From Candidatus Villigracilis saccharophilus (lineage in GTDB: Bacteria; Chloroflexota; Anaerolineae; Anaerolineales; Villigracilaceae): a stretch of DNA of 64,000 nucleotides. Position 1 is the first letter of the stretch. Each line of letters starts with the position of its first letter. Positions 7,779 through 16,850 of this stretch are shown piece by piece. The position numbers and the translations under genes were made by a program. The stretch lies in NCBI GenBank assembly GCA_016709305.1, contig JADJNA010000062.1:36001-100000 (forward strand). The letters run 5' to 3'. The notes below the pieces were generated by a model. It was not told the origin of the DNA. It worked only from the letters and a program-made list of their open reading frames with translations, and did no database searches.

Positions 7779-10079
7779 CTATGGAAGTGTAAATCTCATG
7801 ACGCGGTTATATAAGCCGTCAGTGACCCATATTTTTCCATCAGGATCCGCCGCAATTCCAGAGGCAAGACCAAAGCTCGTGTTTGAATCCCCGAAGTCGC
7901 CCCAGGTGCGGATGAGTACGCCGTCGTTATCGAATTCCATCACGCGGTATCCATCTGGGTCTGTAATGAACACGTGCAGGTTATCATCCACGGCAATGAA
8001 CGGTTTGTTTTCCAATGACTGCCCGAACCAGCCGTAGACATCCCACTGCTTGCCGGGAACAAATGACAAGCCGCTCTCAGATTCGATCGGGATGAAAGTT
8101 TGAATGCGCTGATTCCATGTGTCAGCCACATACACAGTTCCTTCTTTATCAACGGCGATCCCAACCGGTTCGTCGAATTGACCGGGATCAAAGCCTGCGC
8201 TGCCAAACTGGGTGATGAAGATCCCGTTCGCATCAAACACAACGATGCGCTTGTTCCCGGTATCCGAGACATAGATGCGCCCTTCGGCATCCACTGCCAG
8301 TCCGCGCGGACCGTAGAATGATTCGGGAGTTTCACCCTGCCCGAAAATCCCCCATTCCAAAATATATTTTCCGTTTGCGGTGAATTTTTGCACGCGATGA
8401 TTCCATGTGTCTGTGACGTACACGGAACCATCCGGGCCGACCGCAATGCCCCAGGGTTCGTTGAATGTTCCCTGCCCAACCGGGATGGATACTCCGTCAG
8501 CAAATGTTCCCCATTGACTTATGATGTTTCCTTCGAGGTCAAGATGCAGCACGCGGTGATTGCGCGAGTCGGCGACATACACACTTCCATCTTTTGCAAA
8601 AGCGAGTGAGCGTGGCGCATTTAATGGGATTTGATTTTCCAGCGCGACGTTCAAGACAAGGTCTGCTGAAAGCGGAACATATTTGCCTTCGGTTGGATCC
8701 ACCACATCCGCCACGGCTGCGGGCGCGACTCCATAGTTCCATATCTGTGACGCGACATCCTGACGAACGTAGAACCGCATTTTGTCGGCAGGATTCCAGG
8801 TCGTTAAGGTCAGGTCTGTTCGGCCTTTGGCTTGCGCGTACGCCGTATAATCACGGTCGAACCAGATATCAATCAGTCCCGCGCGTATGGCTGGGTTGGT
8901 AAAGCCTTCACAGAACAGGGTGTAATCTTTTGACTTTCTTAATTTCAGGAAACTTAAGGCACCTTTGCAGGCATAGTCTTCCGGGAAGGGTTGGGCCGCG
9001 TCGCGGTCATAGACAAGCGTGAAGTAGTCCTGCATCGGCCACCACATGCGGATGTAATCCATGCGGATATAACCGGGGCCGATGGCTGGTTCGATCTTAT
9101 CGAAATTCTTTTCATCCACGATGATGACCACTGAATCGCGCAGTGAGCGTGTTGGCTGGTCGAAGGAGCGTTGATTGGTGAAGTCGCGCAGATACCAGAC
9201 AAAGGGCCATGAGACACCAGTGTCTGGCGCGCTGGCATCGTAAGCAAGTGCAATTCCCATGCCGCCCGTGGTGCGCTGGGAAATTTCCTCGGCCTGTTGT
9301 GTCACTTCTTTGATGCCTGTTGCACCGTGTGCATAGACAAGGAATTCGGTGGCTTGATCATAGGTGATGTAAGAAGCGCGGAATGCGGCGCGCGCAGTGA
9401 GCACGGCCAGCAGGCTAAATACTACAAGAATGAAAACATTCCTGATCTCACGCAGGGTCCATTCCCTGAATAAATAGGTGACTCCGGCCGCGCTTAAGAT
9501 GGTCACGATCATCGGCAGTAGAAACGCGCTGGTTGCTTGCAGCTGCGCCAGGTCTTTTCCCTGGAATGGGGGGGTGGGCCCGTTCAAGGCGAACAGCATG
9601 CCTGTCAAACTGATGACAAAAATCATTAACGCCGCAATGGTTAGCGGGACGTGCTGTTCTTTTAATTTCGCCCAATCGGTTGTATCTATGATCCGTCCCA
9701 ATGCCCAGCCTGTGATCAGGATCATGGGCAATGCCATGTGATAGGTCAACCAGGGCATTCTCTCGCCTGCGAAGGAGAATGCGGCAACACTGATGAAACT
9801 CCACCACACAAGCAGACCGAAGGTATTCGGGAAATTCTTTTCTTCTGAAACTGCGTTATCTGTTTCTTCAACTATTTCAATTGTTGAATTTGTTTCAACC
9901 TCAAGCAGGGAAATGACTTCGTCTGTGTTGACAGTGTCTGCCTCAATTATTGGCTCAGGTTTTGGTTTTCGCCTAAGTCCGACAAAAATTGCGAGGAACA
10001 AACCGAGCGCGGGCAGAAACTCATAGATGGGAATCTGCACCAGAATATAGTAATACCAGGGCTGGCTTCCGCGCGCCAC
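7779..10079 (-). CDS. Agl23-like protein, C-terminal part: membrane segments plus NHL beta-propeller
   Basis: This is the 3' piece of a gene that begins at 11366 and is broken by a single in-frame TAG at 10083-10085. It starts at a GTG directly after that stop. It holds about five further hydrophobic segments (about residues 15-330), including SFAGERMPWLTYHMALPMI, the EK/RMPWL-type signature of TIGR03663/Agl23 proteins. A soluble region follows, then five or six NHL repeats (about residues 490-766; for example VYVADSRNHRVLHLDLEGN, VYVTDTWNHRVQKF) that should form an extracytoplasmic beta-propeller. Whether it is translated alone is uncertain, because no Shine-Dalgarno site is visible. The substrate is unknown; the family is linked to glycosylation or flippase functions. 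Confidence 0.75.
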   Translation of the reverse strand: MARGSQPWYYYILVQIPIYEFLPALGLFLAIFVGLRRKPKPEPIIEADTVNTDEVISLLEVETNSTIEIVEETDNAVSEEKNFPNTFGLLVWWSFISVAAFSFAGERMPWLTYHMALPMILITGWALGRIIDTTDWAKLKEQHVPLTIAALMIFVISLTGMLFALNGPTPPFQGKDLAQLQATSAFLLPMIVTILSAAGVTYLFREWTLREIRNVFILVVFSLLAVLTARAAFRASYITYDQATEFLVYAHGATGIKEVTQQAEEISQRTTGGMGIALAYDASAPDTGVSWPFVWYLRDFTNQRSFDQPTRSLRDSVVIIVDEKNFDKIEPAIGPGYIRMDYIRMWWPMQDYFTLVYDRDAAQPFPEDYACKGALSFLKLRKSKDYTLFCEGFTNPAIRAGLIDIWFDRDYTAYAQAKGRTDLTLTTWNPADKMRFYVRQDVASQIWNYGVAPAAVADVVDPTEGKYVPLSADLVLNVALENQIPLNAPRSLAFAKDGSVYVADSRNHRVLHLDLEGNIISQWGTFADGVSIPVGQGTFNEPWGIAVGPDGSVYVTDTWNHRVQKFTANGKYILEWGIFGQGETPESFYGPRGLAVDAEGRIYVSDTGNKRIVVFDANGIFITQFGSAGFDPGQFDEPVGIAVDKEGTVYVADTWNQRIQTFIPIESESGLSFVPGKQWDVYGWFGQSLENKPFIAVDDNLHVFITDPDGYRVMEFDNDGVLIRTWGDFGDSNTSFGLASGIAADPDGKIWVTDGLYNRVMRFTLP

Positions 10080-10082
10080 ATC

Positions 10083-11366
10083 CTATTGCACGATCCAGTA
10101 GCCGAGCGAGCCGATCGTACCTGTGAAGAAACCATCGCTGTTGGTGAATACGGTCGTGTAGAGGATGGTGTAGGGGATCCAAAAGGCAAGCGCGGTCTTC
10201 CAGAATTTTTCCCTGTTCCAGATCAGACCAACCACGATGGAGATGGCGAACATCAACAGCAGGAAACCGCCGATGACAAGAATTCCACGCACGTTGCCAG
10301 CCAATGCCTGTACTTCGGGCGCGCTGGTTGGGATGCTGACGTTCAGTGTTTTTTCCATCCACTTAATTGGGAAAGGGGAGAGCATCGGCATGACGATCGT
10401 CCCCAACACCATCAACATTTCAAACGATCGGTCGTTGCGGATACGTTCCCATGTGTAGCCGCGAATGAGGAACACTGCCGCGAAAATGAGCGCGACGGCG
10501 GCTGCCAGGGCGAGGAGCATGATCGGAGCAACAGAATCAGTTTCAGATGGGGCAAGAAGCGATGCTGCCGCGTCGGGATTGCTTGGAATGGCGGTGATGT
10601 TCGGGTTGAGGGTTGCGGCGTCGCGTGTGTAAAGATAATATCCAGCCGCCGCGCCCGCAAGCAGGACTGTGATGCCCAGCGCGATAATAAAGGAGCGGTA
10701 TTCTTTTTCCGCATCTTTCCACGGGCGGCGGGTGACCTGCGCAATGAAGTAGACTGCAAGGAAGATCAGCGCTTCGGCTGTGTAAATAAAGGAAGTTTCT
10801 TTGGTTGTGTAGTGAAGGACAACCGCGCCTGCGAGCAGGTAGAGATATTTTTTACCGCCCACTTCCAGGTGGCGGAGCATGGCGTACAGCATCACAATGC
10901 CTGAAAAGCCGACAAAAGATTCGTTGCGGACGTAGCGCCCGTAATACAACATATACGGGGAGATCACCAAAAGCAGACCCGCGATGAGCGCGCCCCATTT
11001 GCCTAAGTAGCGGCGCCAGTACCAGACCATCACTACGGTGGCGATGCTGAACATGACAGCGGGAATTCGCGAGGTGAGATCGCTGACACCGAACAGGAAG
11101 TAGGTCAGTGCCACGATGTGGAACTGAAAAGGTCCATGCATCATGGGCGAGTGTTCGTAGCCTTGTCCGCGATAGAGCAGCCAGGAGAAATAGGTATGCA
11201 GGCTTTCGTCGTGACTCATGACGCGCGCTTCAAGATTGTAAAAGCGCGTGATGACCGCAAGCAGGATGACGCCGATGAAGATCACGATCTCATTTGTGAC
11301 CGCTGGCAGGGATGGGTGGATGGGGCGTTCGAGCCAGTTTTGTTTTTGTTCCATTGAATTCACCAT
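10083..11366 (-). CDS. Agl23-like (TIGR03663) glycosyltransferase-family membrane protein, N-terminal part
   Basis: A 427-residue polytopic membrane protein of the GT39/ArnT-like fold. The first luminal loop has ITRFYNLEARVMSHDESLHT with the acidic DES pattern, then HGPFQFH and YYGRYVRNESF, all as in TIGR03663 (flippase-activity-associated protein Agl23). About nine hydrophobic segments are visible. The reading frame ends at TAG (CAA-TAG-GAT), and the very next codons continue the family sequence in the same frame (VARG-QPWYYYILVQIPIYEF). So this is the N-terminal third of one roughly 1,195-codon gene. A C-to-T change (CAG to TAG) would explain it. An alternative start is at codon 5. Confidence 0.8.
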   Translation of the reverse strand: MVNSMEQKQNWLERPIHPSLPAVTNEIVIFIGVILLAVITRFYNLEARVMSHDESLHTYFSWLLYRGQGYEHSPMMHGPFQFHIVALTYFLFGVSDLTSRIPAVMFSIATVVMVWYWRRYLGKWGALIAGLLLVISPYMLYYGRYVRNESFVGFSGIVMLYAMLRHLEVGGKKYLYLLAGAVVLHYTTKETSFIYTAEALIFLAVYFIAQVTRRPWKDAEKEYRSFIIALGITVLLAGAAAGYYLYTRDAATLNPNITAIPSNPDAAASLLAPSETDSVAPIMLLALAAAVALIFAAVFLIRGYTWERIRNDRSFEMLMVLGTIVMPMLSPFPIKWMEKTLNVSIPTSAPEVQALAGNVRGILVIGGFLLLMFAISIVVGLIWNREKFWKTALAFWIPYTILYTTVFTNSDGFFTGTIGSLGYWIVQ

Positions 11367-11469
11367 AATTTCGTAAAGTTTTAGTTACTATACTTTAGCA
11401 AAGTTTTTCTGACAAGAAATGATAGACGAAAAAGTTTAATGGGATGTGAGAAAAAATTGCAATGTCATT

Positions 11470-11525
11470 CTGAGCGGAGCAAAGAATCTCGACTTTTTTT
11501 CCTAGAGACCCTTTGCTCCGCTCAG
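11470..11525. repeat. Palindromic intergenic repeat
   Basis: A perfect 15-bp inverted repeat, CTGAGCGGAGCAAAG (11470-11484) and its complement (11511-11525), lies inside the wider CATTCTGAGCGGAGCAAAGA type motif. Similar CATTCTGAGCG...AAGAATCT repeats occur widely in bacterial genomes. It fills the space between rlmN and the Agl23-like gene. Confidence 0.75.
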
Positions 11526-11539
11526 GGAGTCACATTTTG

Positions 11540-12628
11540 CTATTTTTTTGTTTCCGCCCCCGCCAGTTGACCACAACCTGCGGCGATGTCTATCCCGCGC
11601 CTCATGCGGATCGTGCACGGGATACCGGACTGCTCCAGCGTTTCTCTGAAGATAATCGCCCGCTCGCGATCGGTTGCCTTGCCACTGAAGCCCGCGGTGG
11701 GATTAAGCGGAATTGCGTTGACATGGCACATTAATCCGCGCAATTTGGCGGCGAGTTTTCTCGCGATCTCGGGCGTGTCATTCACGCCGCTGATCAACGC
11801 CCATTCAAAAGTGACGCGGCGGCTGGTCTGCATGACGTAATATTCGCAGGCATCCAATACTTCTTCAATTTTGTAACGTCTATTGACAGGCATCATTGCG
11901 GAGCGGGATTCATCGTCAACGGCGTGTAATGAAACAGCAAGATTGACCTGCCGTTTTTCATCCGCGAAGCGCTTGATGGCGGGCACCATGCCGACGGTCG
12001 AGATGGTGAAACGCCGCGCTCCGAAGTTAAATCCATCGGCATCGTTCAGTCTGTCAATGGCGGCCATCGTGTTTTCGTAATTGTGGAACGGCTCGCCCAT
12101 GCCCATCAACACGATGTTGGTCACGACTTCATCCTGCGCTTTCAACTGGCGCGCATAATACATGACCTGCGCGACGATCTCCCCGCTGGACAGATGACGC
12201 TTGAATCCAAGCTGACCGGTGGCGCAGAAGACGCATCCCATGGCACAGCCTGCCTGGGATGAAATACATAGCGTGCGCCGATTCTTTGCCCCGCGGCCAG
12301 TGGTGGATGGGGATATTTGCGGATTATCCGCTGGGTCGCCGTAGCGCATGAGCACGGCTTCGATCAAGTTCTTATCGGGCAATTCAAAGAGCGTCTTGCG
12401 CGTGAAGCCATCCGAAGAATCCTGCACAACTTTTACACTGAAAGGTGAGAATGTGAAGTGTTCTGCAATTTTATCTCGCAGGGATTTTGGCAAAGTTGTG
12501 AACTGCTCGGATGTATCGTAGAAGTGTTGGTACAACCCCTGCCATACTTGTTTGGCGCGGTAGGCTGGTTCTTTCCACTCTTTAAGCAGTTTGGTGAGTT
12601 CAGGGAAATCAAGATCGTATATAAGCAT
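11540..12628 (-). CDS. rlmN: 23S rRNA (adenine-C2)-methyltransferase RlmN
   Basis: A 362-residue radical-SAM enzyme that methylates C2 of A2503 in 23S rRNA and A37 of some tRNAs. The cluster motif is CAMGCVFC, with the companion Cys residues in QAGC and, near the C-terminus, in GIPCTIRMRRGIDIAAGCGQL. GMGEPFHN is the usual SAM-binding loop, and NPTAGFSGKATDRE is family-typical. The length is normal. It lies 19 bases downstream of the HAD gene and is probably co-transcribed with it. Confidence 0.96.
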   Translation of the reverse strand: MLIYDLDFPELTKLLKEWKEPAYRAKQVWQGLYQHFYDTSEQFTTLPKSLRDKIAEHFTFSPFSVKVVQDSSDGFTRKTLFELPDKNLIEAVLMRYGDPADNPQISPSTTGRGAKNRRTLCISSQAGCAMGCVFCATGQLGFKRHLSSGEIVAQVMYYARQLKAQDEVVTNIVLMGMGEPFHNYENTMAAIDRLNDADGFNFGARRFTISTVGMVPAIKRFADEKRQVNLAVSLHAVDDESRSAMMPVNRRYKIEEVLDACEYYVMQTSRRVTFEWALISGVNDTPEIARKLAAKLRGLMCHVNAIPLNPTAGFSGKATDRERAIIFRETLEQSGIPCTIRMRRGIDIAAGCGQLAGAETKK

Positions 12629-12647
12629 GAAGATATGATACCAGACG

Positions 12648-13433
12648 TTACTTTACCAATGCGCTTAAACTATCTGCAATAATATTGATTCTGGGCTTCC
12701 ATTCATCGGCTTGTGTTTTGGAGGAAACCCCGCTCAACACCAACGCAGACGGACATCCCACGGATTGGCCTGCCGCAATATCTGTTTCTAATCGGTCGCC
12801 AACGACAAGTGTTTCATCCTTCTTTGTCCCCAATCTATCCAAAGAGAGTTCCATTAAGAATGGAAAAGGCTTGCCGGCCACCATTGGTTCAACGCCAGTC
12901 GCAGATGTGATCACTGAAAGCCATGAGCCGTTCCCGGGGATCTCTCCGCGCGGGGTGGGGAAGGTCATATCGGTATTTGTTGTATAAAAAGGAACACCCG
13001 CGCGCACAAGCAGGGTCGCTTCGGCAACTTTCATGAAGTTAATCGTGCGGTCAATACCCATGACGAATGCTTCAGCTTTGGTCGCATCTTCAGTGGAGAG
13101 GATCTCAAATCCCTTTTCTTCCAGCGCCACACGGATGCCGTCCTCGCCGATCATGAAAACCTTTGCCCCGCGCGGATGCTTCTGTGCGAGCATAAAGGCG
13201 ATCCCCAATGCGGAGGTCACGACCTGCCAGGATTCAACTTCCACGCCAAGATCGCGTAATTTCTCTTGATATTCTTCAGGAGTCTTTGTGCCGTTGTTGG
13301 TTGCGAAGACGAACTTTAATCCGCGCTCACGGATACGATTGAATGTGGCTGGCAGGTCGCCGATGGGCGCGTCGCCTTTCCAGACCACGCCGTCCATGTC
13401 GAGAATAAGTGCTTTGATGTTTGAGGGAAGCAT
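12648..13433 (-). CDS. HAD-IIA family (NagD-like) phosphatase
   Basis: A 261-residue cytosolic HAD phosphatase. It has the nucleophile motif DMDGVVW near residue 12, motif II FATNNGT, and motif III/IV with the Lys in AGKPFPFLME and VVGDRLETDIAAGQSVG. The arrangement matches NagD/phosphoglycolate-phosphatase-like HAD-IIA proteins, with a C2 cap between motifs II and III. The substrate cannot be told from sequence. It lies between a DUF1028 gene and rlmN. Confidence 0.9.
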   Translation of the reverse strand: MLPSNIKALILDMDGVVWKGDAPIGDLPATFNRIRERGLKFVFATNNGTKTPEEYQEKLRDLGVEVESWQVVTSALGIAFMLAQKHPRGAKVFMIGEDGIRVALEEKGFEILSTEDATKAEAFVMGIDRTINFMKVAEATLLVRAGVPFYTTNTDMTFPTPRGEIPGNGSWLSVITSATGVEPMVAGKPFPFLMELSLDRLGTKKDETLVVGDRLETDIAAGQSVGCPSALVLSGVSSKTQADEWKPRINIIADSLSALVK

Positions 13434-13467
13434 TTGATTTATGAATTCCGATTTATGATTTTAGATT

Positions 13468-14304
13468 TTACCTAATGAATTTTTTCAAGAGATATTTCAA
13501 GACAGGTTTGTCGATCCACTCTGCAGTGGCGCGTTCTTCAAAATTTTCATTGCCAATGAATGCGGTAAACGCGGATTGAAAATCCGCTTTCTTTTTTAAA
13601 TAGCCTTGAGACTTTAATATCTCAGTCATTTGCTCAAGCGTTTTGCCTTTCATCGCCGCGCGCTCGTTCTCCGGGCTTTTACCGAAATAAAGTTGATGAA
13701 GCTCGATCAATTCACCCAAACGCGGAACCGGGTCTTCATGGTCATCCACGCGGTAATCGATCCAGCGGTCAATGAATCCGCCATACCCGCCATTCGGCCT
13801 GGCCACATAGATGGCCGCGGATTGACGACCGCGCCTGTCGCCGCCGGCGCGGTCACCTGCGAGCAGGGCCGCGTATAAACGCGTTGGCAGGTCACCTTTG
13901 GTCGCCAGGAATTTCTTTTCCATGCCCGCTATAACTTTTGCGCCAGCCAGGATATTGCCTTGAATGGCGTAGCCTTTGCCTGTCACGCCGCCTGCCCAAT
14001 CGAAACAGATATTGCCGGTAAAAGTCGCCGCGTTGCCTTTTGCGTCAACCAGCCCAACCTGGCGATGTTCTCTTTCGGGATCATCTTTCAACAAAAGTTC
14101 CAAAGTCTTTTTTGCGGATAATCCTTGTGACATCATCTCCAATCCGCGCGGACCGAAGGACGTGTTCGCAAACGATTGGGTTGCCACTGCTCCGATCCCT
14201 GCCTGTGCCCACGGCACGACTGCGCCGACTGCCGGGAACTTGGATGCCACAGCAACGCCCCATGTTTTTTCCTTTAAGTCACATGCCACGATCGAGAATG
14301 TCAT
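13468..14304 (-). CDS. DUF1028 (Ntn-hydrolase-like) protein
   Basis: A 278-residue protein that opens with MTFSIVACDLKEKTWGVAVASKF and continues with AVVPWAQAGIGAVATQSFAN. This is the classic DUF1028 signature, a fold related to N-terminal nucleophile hydrolases. Later signatures are AGDRAGGDRRGRQSAAIYV and the DDHEDPVPRLGELI stretch. GGAGG stands 6 bases before the ATG. The enzymatic role is unproven in the family. It is followed by the HAD and rlmN genes in the same direction. Confidence 0.88.
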   Translation of the reverse strand: MTFSIVACDLKEKTWGVAVASKFPAVGAVVPWAQAGIGAVATQSFANTSFGPRGLEMMSQGLSAKKTLELLLKDDPEREHRQVGLVDAKGNAATFTGNICFDWAGGVTGKGYAIQGNILAGAKVIAGMEKKFLATKGDLPTRLYAALLAGDRAGGDRRGRQSAAIYVARPNGGYGGFIDRWIDYRVDDHEDPVPRLGELIELHQLYFGKSPENERAAMKGKTLEQMTEILKSQGYLKKKADFQSAFTAFIGNENFEERATAEWIDKPVLKYLLKKFIR

Positions 14305-14353
14305 TTCAGACCTCCGTGTGTTGATTGTCTTTGAGCACGGTTATTATAAACGT

Positions 14354-14383
14354 AAGACCCCGAAGATTTCTCTTCAGGGTCTT
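14354..14383 (-). terminator. Hairpin downstream of clpP
   Basis: A 13-bp stem AAGACCC-GAAGA/TCTTC-GGGTCTT with one wobble pair lies between the clpP stop and the DUF1028 start. There is no clear T-run on the minus strand, so it could also act as a leader hairpin or 3' stabiliser. Confidence 0.55.
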
Positions 14384-14402
14384 ATATTTGTAAAACGATT
14401 TG

Positions 14403-15014
14403 TTATTTTGCAACTTTTTCGGGCATCTCGATCATTTGGTCAACGAGACCATAATCCACAGCCTGTTGAGCATCAAGATAGTAATCGCGGTCAAGGTCGC
14501 GTTCGATCACTTCAAGCGGCTGGCCGGTGTGCTTGGCCATGATGCCGTTCAATAAGGTCTTCAGGTGCATGATCTGCTTGGCTTGAATGGCGATATCCGT
14601 GGCCTGACCTTGCGCGCCGCCGAGAGGCTGGTGCATGTGGACGGTCGCATGGGGCAGGGCGTAGCGCCTGCCCTTCGTGCCGGCGGTCAACAACACGGTC
14701 CCGAAGGAAGCGGTCACGCCGACAGCCACAGTGCTGATCGGGTTGGAAATGATCTGCATCGTGTCGTAGATCGCAAGACCCGCGTAGATCTGTCCGCCGG
14801 GCGAATTGATGTACATGCGGATTTCCTTGTCAGGGTCTTCGTGATTCAAGAACAACAACTGCGCCACGATCACATTCGCGACCTGGTCATCGATCGGTGT
14901 GCCGAGGAAAATGATCCGCTCTTTTAACAGAAGCGAATAAATATCATAAGCGCGTTCGCCGCGGCCCGTATTTTCAACAACCATCGGTACTACATTTTTA
15001 AAATCTGGAATCAT
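14403..15014 (-). CDS. clpP: ATP-dependent Clp protease proteolytic subunit
   Basis: A 203-residue serine peptidase that assembles into the tetradecameric Clp chamber. The start at 15014 (MIPDFKNVVPMVVENTGRGE) is preceded by GGAG at 6 bases, and a longer reading frame has no such support. The catalytic Ser is at 103 (GVTASFGTVLL), the His at 128 (VHMHQPLGG), and the Asp is in ERDLDRDYYLDA. It lies directly downstream of tig, as in many bacteria; clpX is not in this window. Confidence 0.95.
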   Translation of the reverse strand: MIPDFKNVVPMVVENTGRGERAYDIYSLLLKERIIFLGTPIDDQVANVIVAQLLFLNHEDPDKEIRMYINSPGGQIYAGLAIYDTMQIISNPISTVAVGVTASFGTVLLTAGTKGRRYALPHATVHMHQPLGGAQGQATDIAIQAKQIMHLKTLLNGIMAKHTGQPLEVIERDLDRDYYLDAQQAVDYGLVDQMIEMPEKVAK

Positions 15015-15152
15015 GTTTGTCTCCTTTTTTGATTGGGACAATGTTACACAAAACGTATTTGAATTTTATTAAAATTTGATAGGCATTGTCAATGCGATAT
15101 TCGTGCGCGCATCCGGCTTCGCCGCTGCCTGTCAGCCATTAAAACGCAGTTC

Positions 15153-16565
15153 TTACTCTGCAGGCTTTTCCTGCTCAGACTCAACTGGAGCAGATTCTTC
15201 TTGAACAGTTTCTTCTTCAGCAGCTTCTTGTTCAACAGCTTTTTCTTCAACGGGCTTGTACTCTCCCATTGCAATGCTCTTGATCATATTGAGCGCCTGC
15301 TGGGTCATCACGCGGCTGGCGGCATCCATCGCAATGGATTGGCTCAATTCCTTTTGTCCTTTTTTGCCGCCGCGGATCTTGCTGAAATCCATGCCTTGCT
15401 GGGCAAGGCTGTTGAGGGTGTTATTGTATTCAGCGTCAAGCATGTCATTATCAAGCTGAATATTTTCCTTGCGCACGATCTCGTCAAGGATCAATCCGCG
15501 CTCAAGACGTTTCCTGGCAACGGGATTGACTTCCTCTGCGATAAATTGCTCGCGGGTCGTTTTGCGGACTTTGAAATAGGTGTCCAGGTCCATGCTTTGC
15601 TGGGCAAGTCTGTTGGAGAGATCTGAAAGCACATGTTCACCTTCATGCTCAAGCGTGTGCTCATGATATTTGATCGTTGCAGTGGCCTTGATCTGTTCGA
15701 TCAGTTCCACGAAGTATTTATCGTCATAATCAGCTTGCGATTTTGCCTTGACGTCGTTCCGCACGGCTTCAGTAAGTGCATCAATGGTTTCGCCGGCGCC
15801 GGTCATTTTGGCAAATTCATCATCGAGGTCGGGGAGTGTGACACCGCGCACTGTCTTGACCGTTACTTCGATCTCTGCGGTCTTGCCTTTCAGTTCTTCC
15901 ACCTCCCACTCAGCGGGAAATTCATGAGTGATGGTCTTACTCTCGCCGGCTTTTAATCCCGCCAGTTCTTTAGCGAAACCATTGTAAGGCCATTCTGTAT
16001 CCCGGTCTTCCTTGCGTACAAAAGTGGCAAAGCCGGTGCGGTTGAGCTCTGTTGTTTCAGATTTAACATCCACCAGTACATAGTCGCCGACTTCAATGGG
16101 GCGGTCTACGTTTTCAGTGGTGGCGTACATCTGGCGCAGGTCTTCAATTGCCTTATCGAAATCAGCTTGTTCAGGAGCGGTCCATTCATAAGCTTTGCGG
16201 ATCGAATGATATTCGCCAAGATCAACTTCGGGGGCGAGCGGTACCCTGAAGGTGAATTTTGGAGGCGTCAGACTGTCCACTGATTCGAGCGTGCCAGCCG
16301 CGCCGGGATTAATATCCGCTTCTTTGAGGATATTGTTGTATTCCGCATCGATCAGCAGGTCAACCGCTTGTTCGGTGATGGCGGGATCACCATACGTGCG
16401 GACCACGATCTCGTAGGGCGCTTTGCCAGGGCGGAATCCTGCAATATTGCCGCGGGAGGCGATCTTGGTGGCGGCACGGCGCTTATATACATTCATTTTA
16501 TCCTGATCGATTTCCACGATCAGCTTTACGGAATGGTCTTCCTGGTACTGTTTTTCGATATTCAA
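15153..16565 (-). CDS. tig: Trigger factor
   Basis: A ribosome-bound chaperone with peptidyl-prolyl isomerase activity. It has an N-terminal ribosome-binding domain with the RGNIAGFRPGKAP signature, a PPIase domain (about residues 145-240, VGDYVLVDVK...FPAEWEVEELKG) and a long helical C-terminal domain. It ends in a very acidic Glu/Ala/Val tail. The start chosen is TTG at 16565, because GGAGG lies 5 bases upstream and the product then starts NIEKQYQEDHSVKLIVEID as in homologues. A TTG at 16583 lacks such a site. Confidence 0.93.
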   Translation of the reverse strand: MNIEKQYQEDHSVKLIVEIDQDKMNVYKRRAATKIASRGNIAGFRPGKAPYEIVVRTYGDPAITEQAVDLLIDAEYNNILKEADINPGAAGTLESVDSLTPPKFTFRVPLAPEVDLGEYHSIRKAYEWTAPEQADFDKAIEDLRQMYATTENVDRPIEVGDYVLVDVKSETTELNRTGFATFVRKEDRDTEWPYNGFAKELAGLKAGESKTITHEFPAEWEVEELKGKTAEIEVTVKTVRGVTLPDLDDEFAKMTGAGETIDALTEAVRNDVKAKSQADYDDKYFVELIEQIKATATIKYHEHTLEHEGEHVLSDLSNRLAQQSMDLDTYFKVRKTTREQFIAEEVNPVARKRLERGLILDEIVRKENIQLDNDMLDAEYNNTLNSLAQQGMDFSKIRGGKKGQKELSQSIAMDAASRVMTQQALNMIKSIAMGEYKPVEEKAVEQEAAEEETVQEESAPVESEQEKPAE

Positions 16566-16620
16566 AGTTTCCTCCAGGCTCAAAAGCCTCTTGACCTTTA
16601 AGTCTTATAATATTTAGTAG

Positions 16621-16702
16621 TGAGGACGGTGGGAGTCGAACCCACACGCCTTGCGGCACATGATCCTAAGTCATGCTTGTCTGCCAATTCCAACACGTCC
16701 CC
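16621..16702 (-). tRNA. tRNA-Leu (anticodon UAG)
   Basis: An 82-nucleotide tRNA. The acceptor stem is GGGGACG/CGTCCTC with one G-U pair. The anticodon arm is CATGA-CTTAGGA-TCATG with anticodon TAG, there is an extended variable arm as in class II tRNAs, and the T arm GTGGG-TTCGACT-CCCAC. The CCA end is not encoded. Confidence 0.95.
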
Positions 16703-16790
16703 GGACGGTCTTCTTAATGCATTAAGCGGGCGGAATTATACTGCCTATTTTGCAGATTTGTAAAATTATTTCGATTTTTGACCCGTAATT

Positions 16791-16818
16791 TTCAATACTT
16801 CCCTTTCACCGTTATAAT
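16791..16818 (+). promoter_or_regulatory. Candidate bcp promoter
   Basis: TTCAAT (16791-16796) and a perfect TATAAT (16813-16818) with a 16-base spacer, 32 bases before bcp. Confidence 0.5.
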
Positions 16819-16850
16819 TCCGCGAAATATTTACCATAGGAGAGTTTATC

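Noticed and set aside
10086..10904. Long plus-strand open frame opposite the Agl23-like gene
   Set aside because: The composition is low-complexity charged residues without family features; it is the antisense shadow of a clear membrane protein gene.
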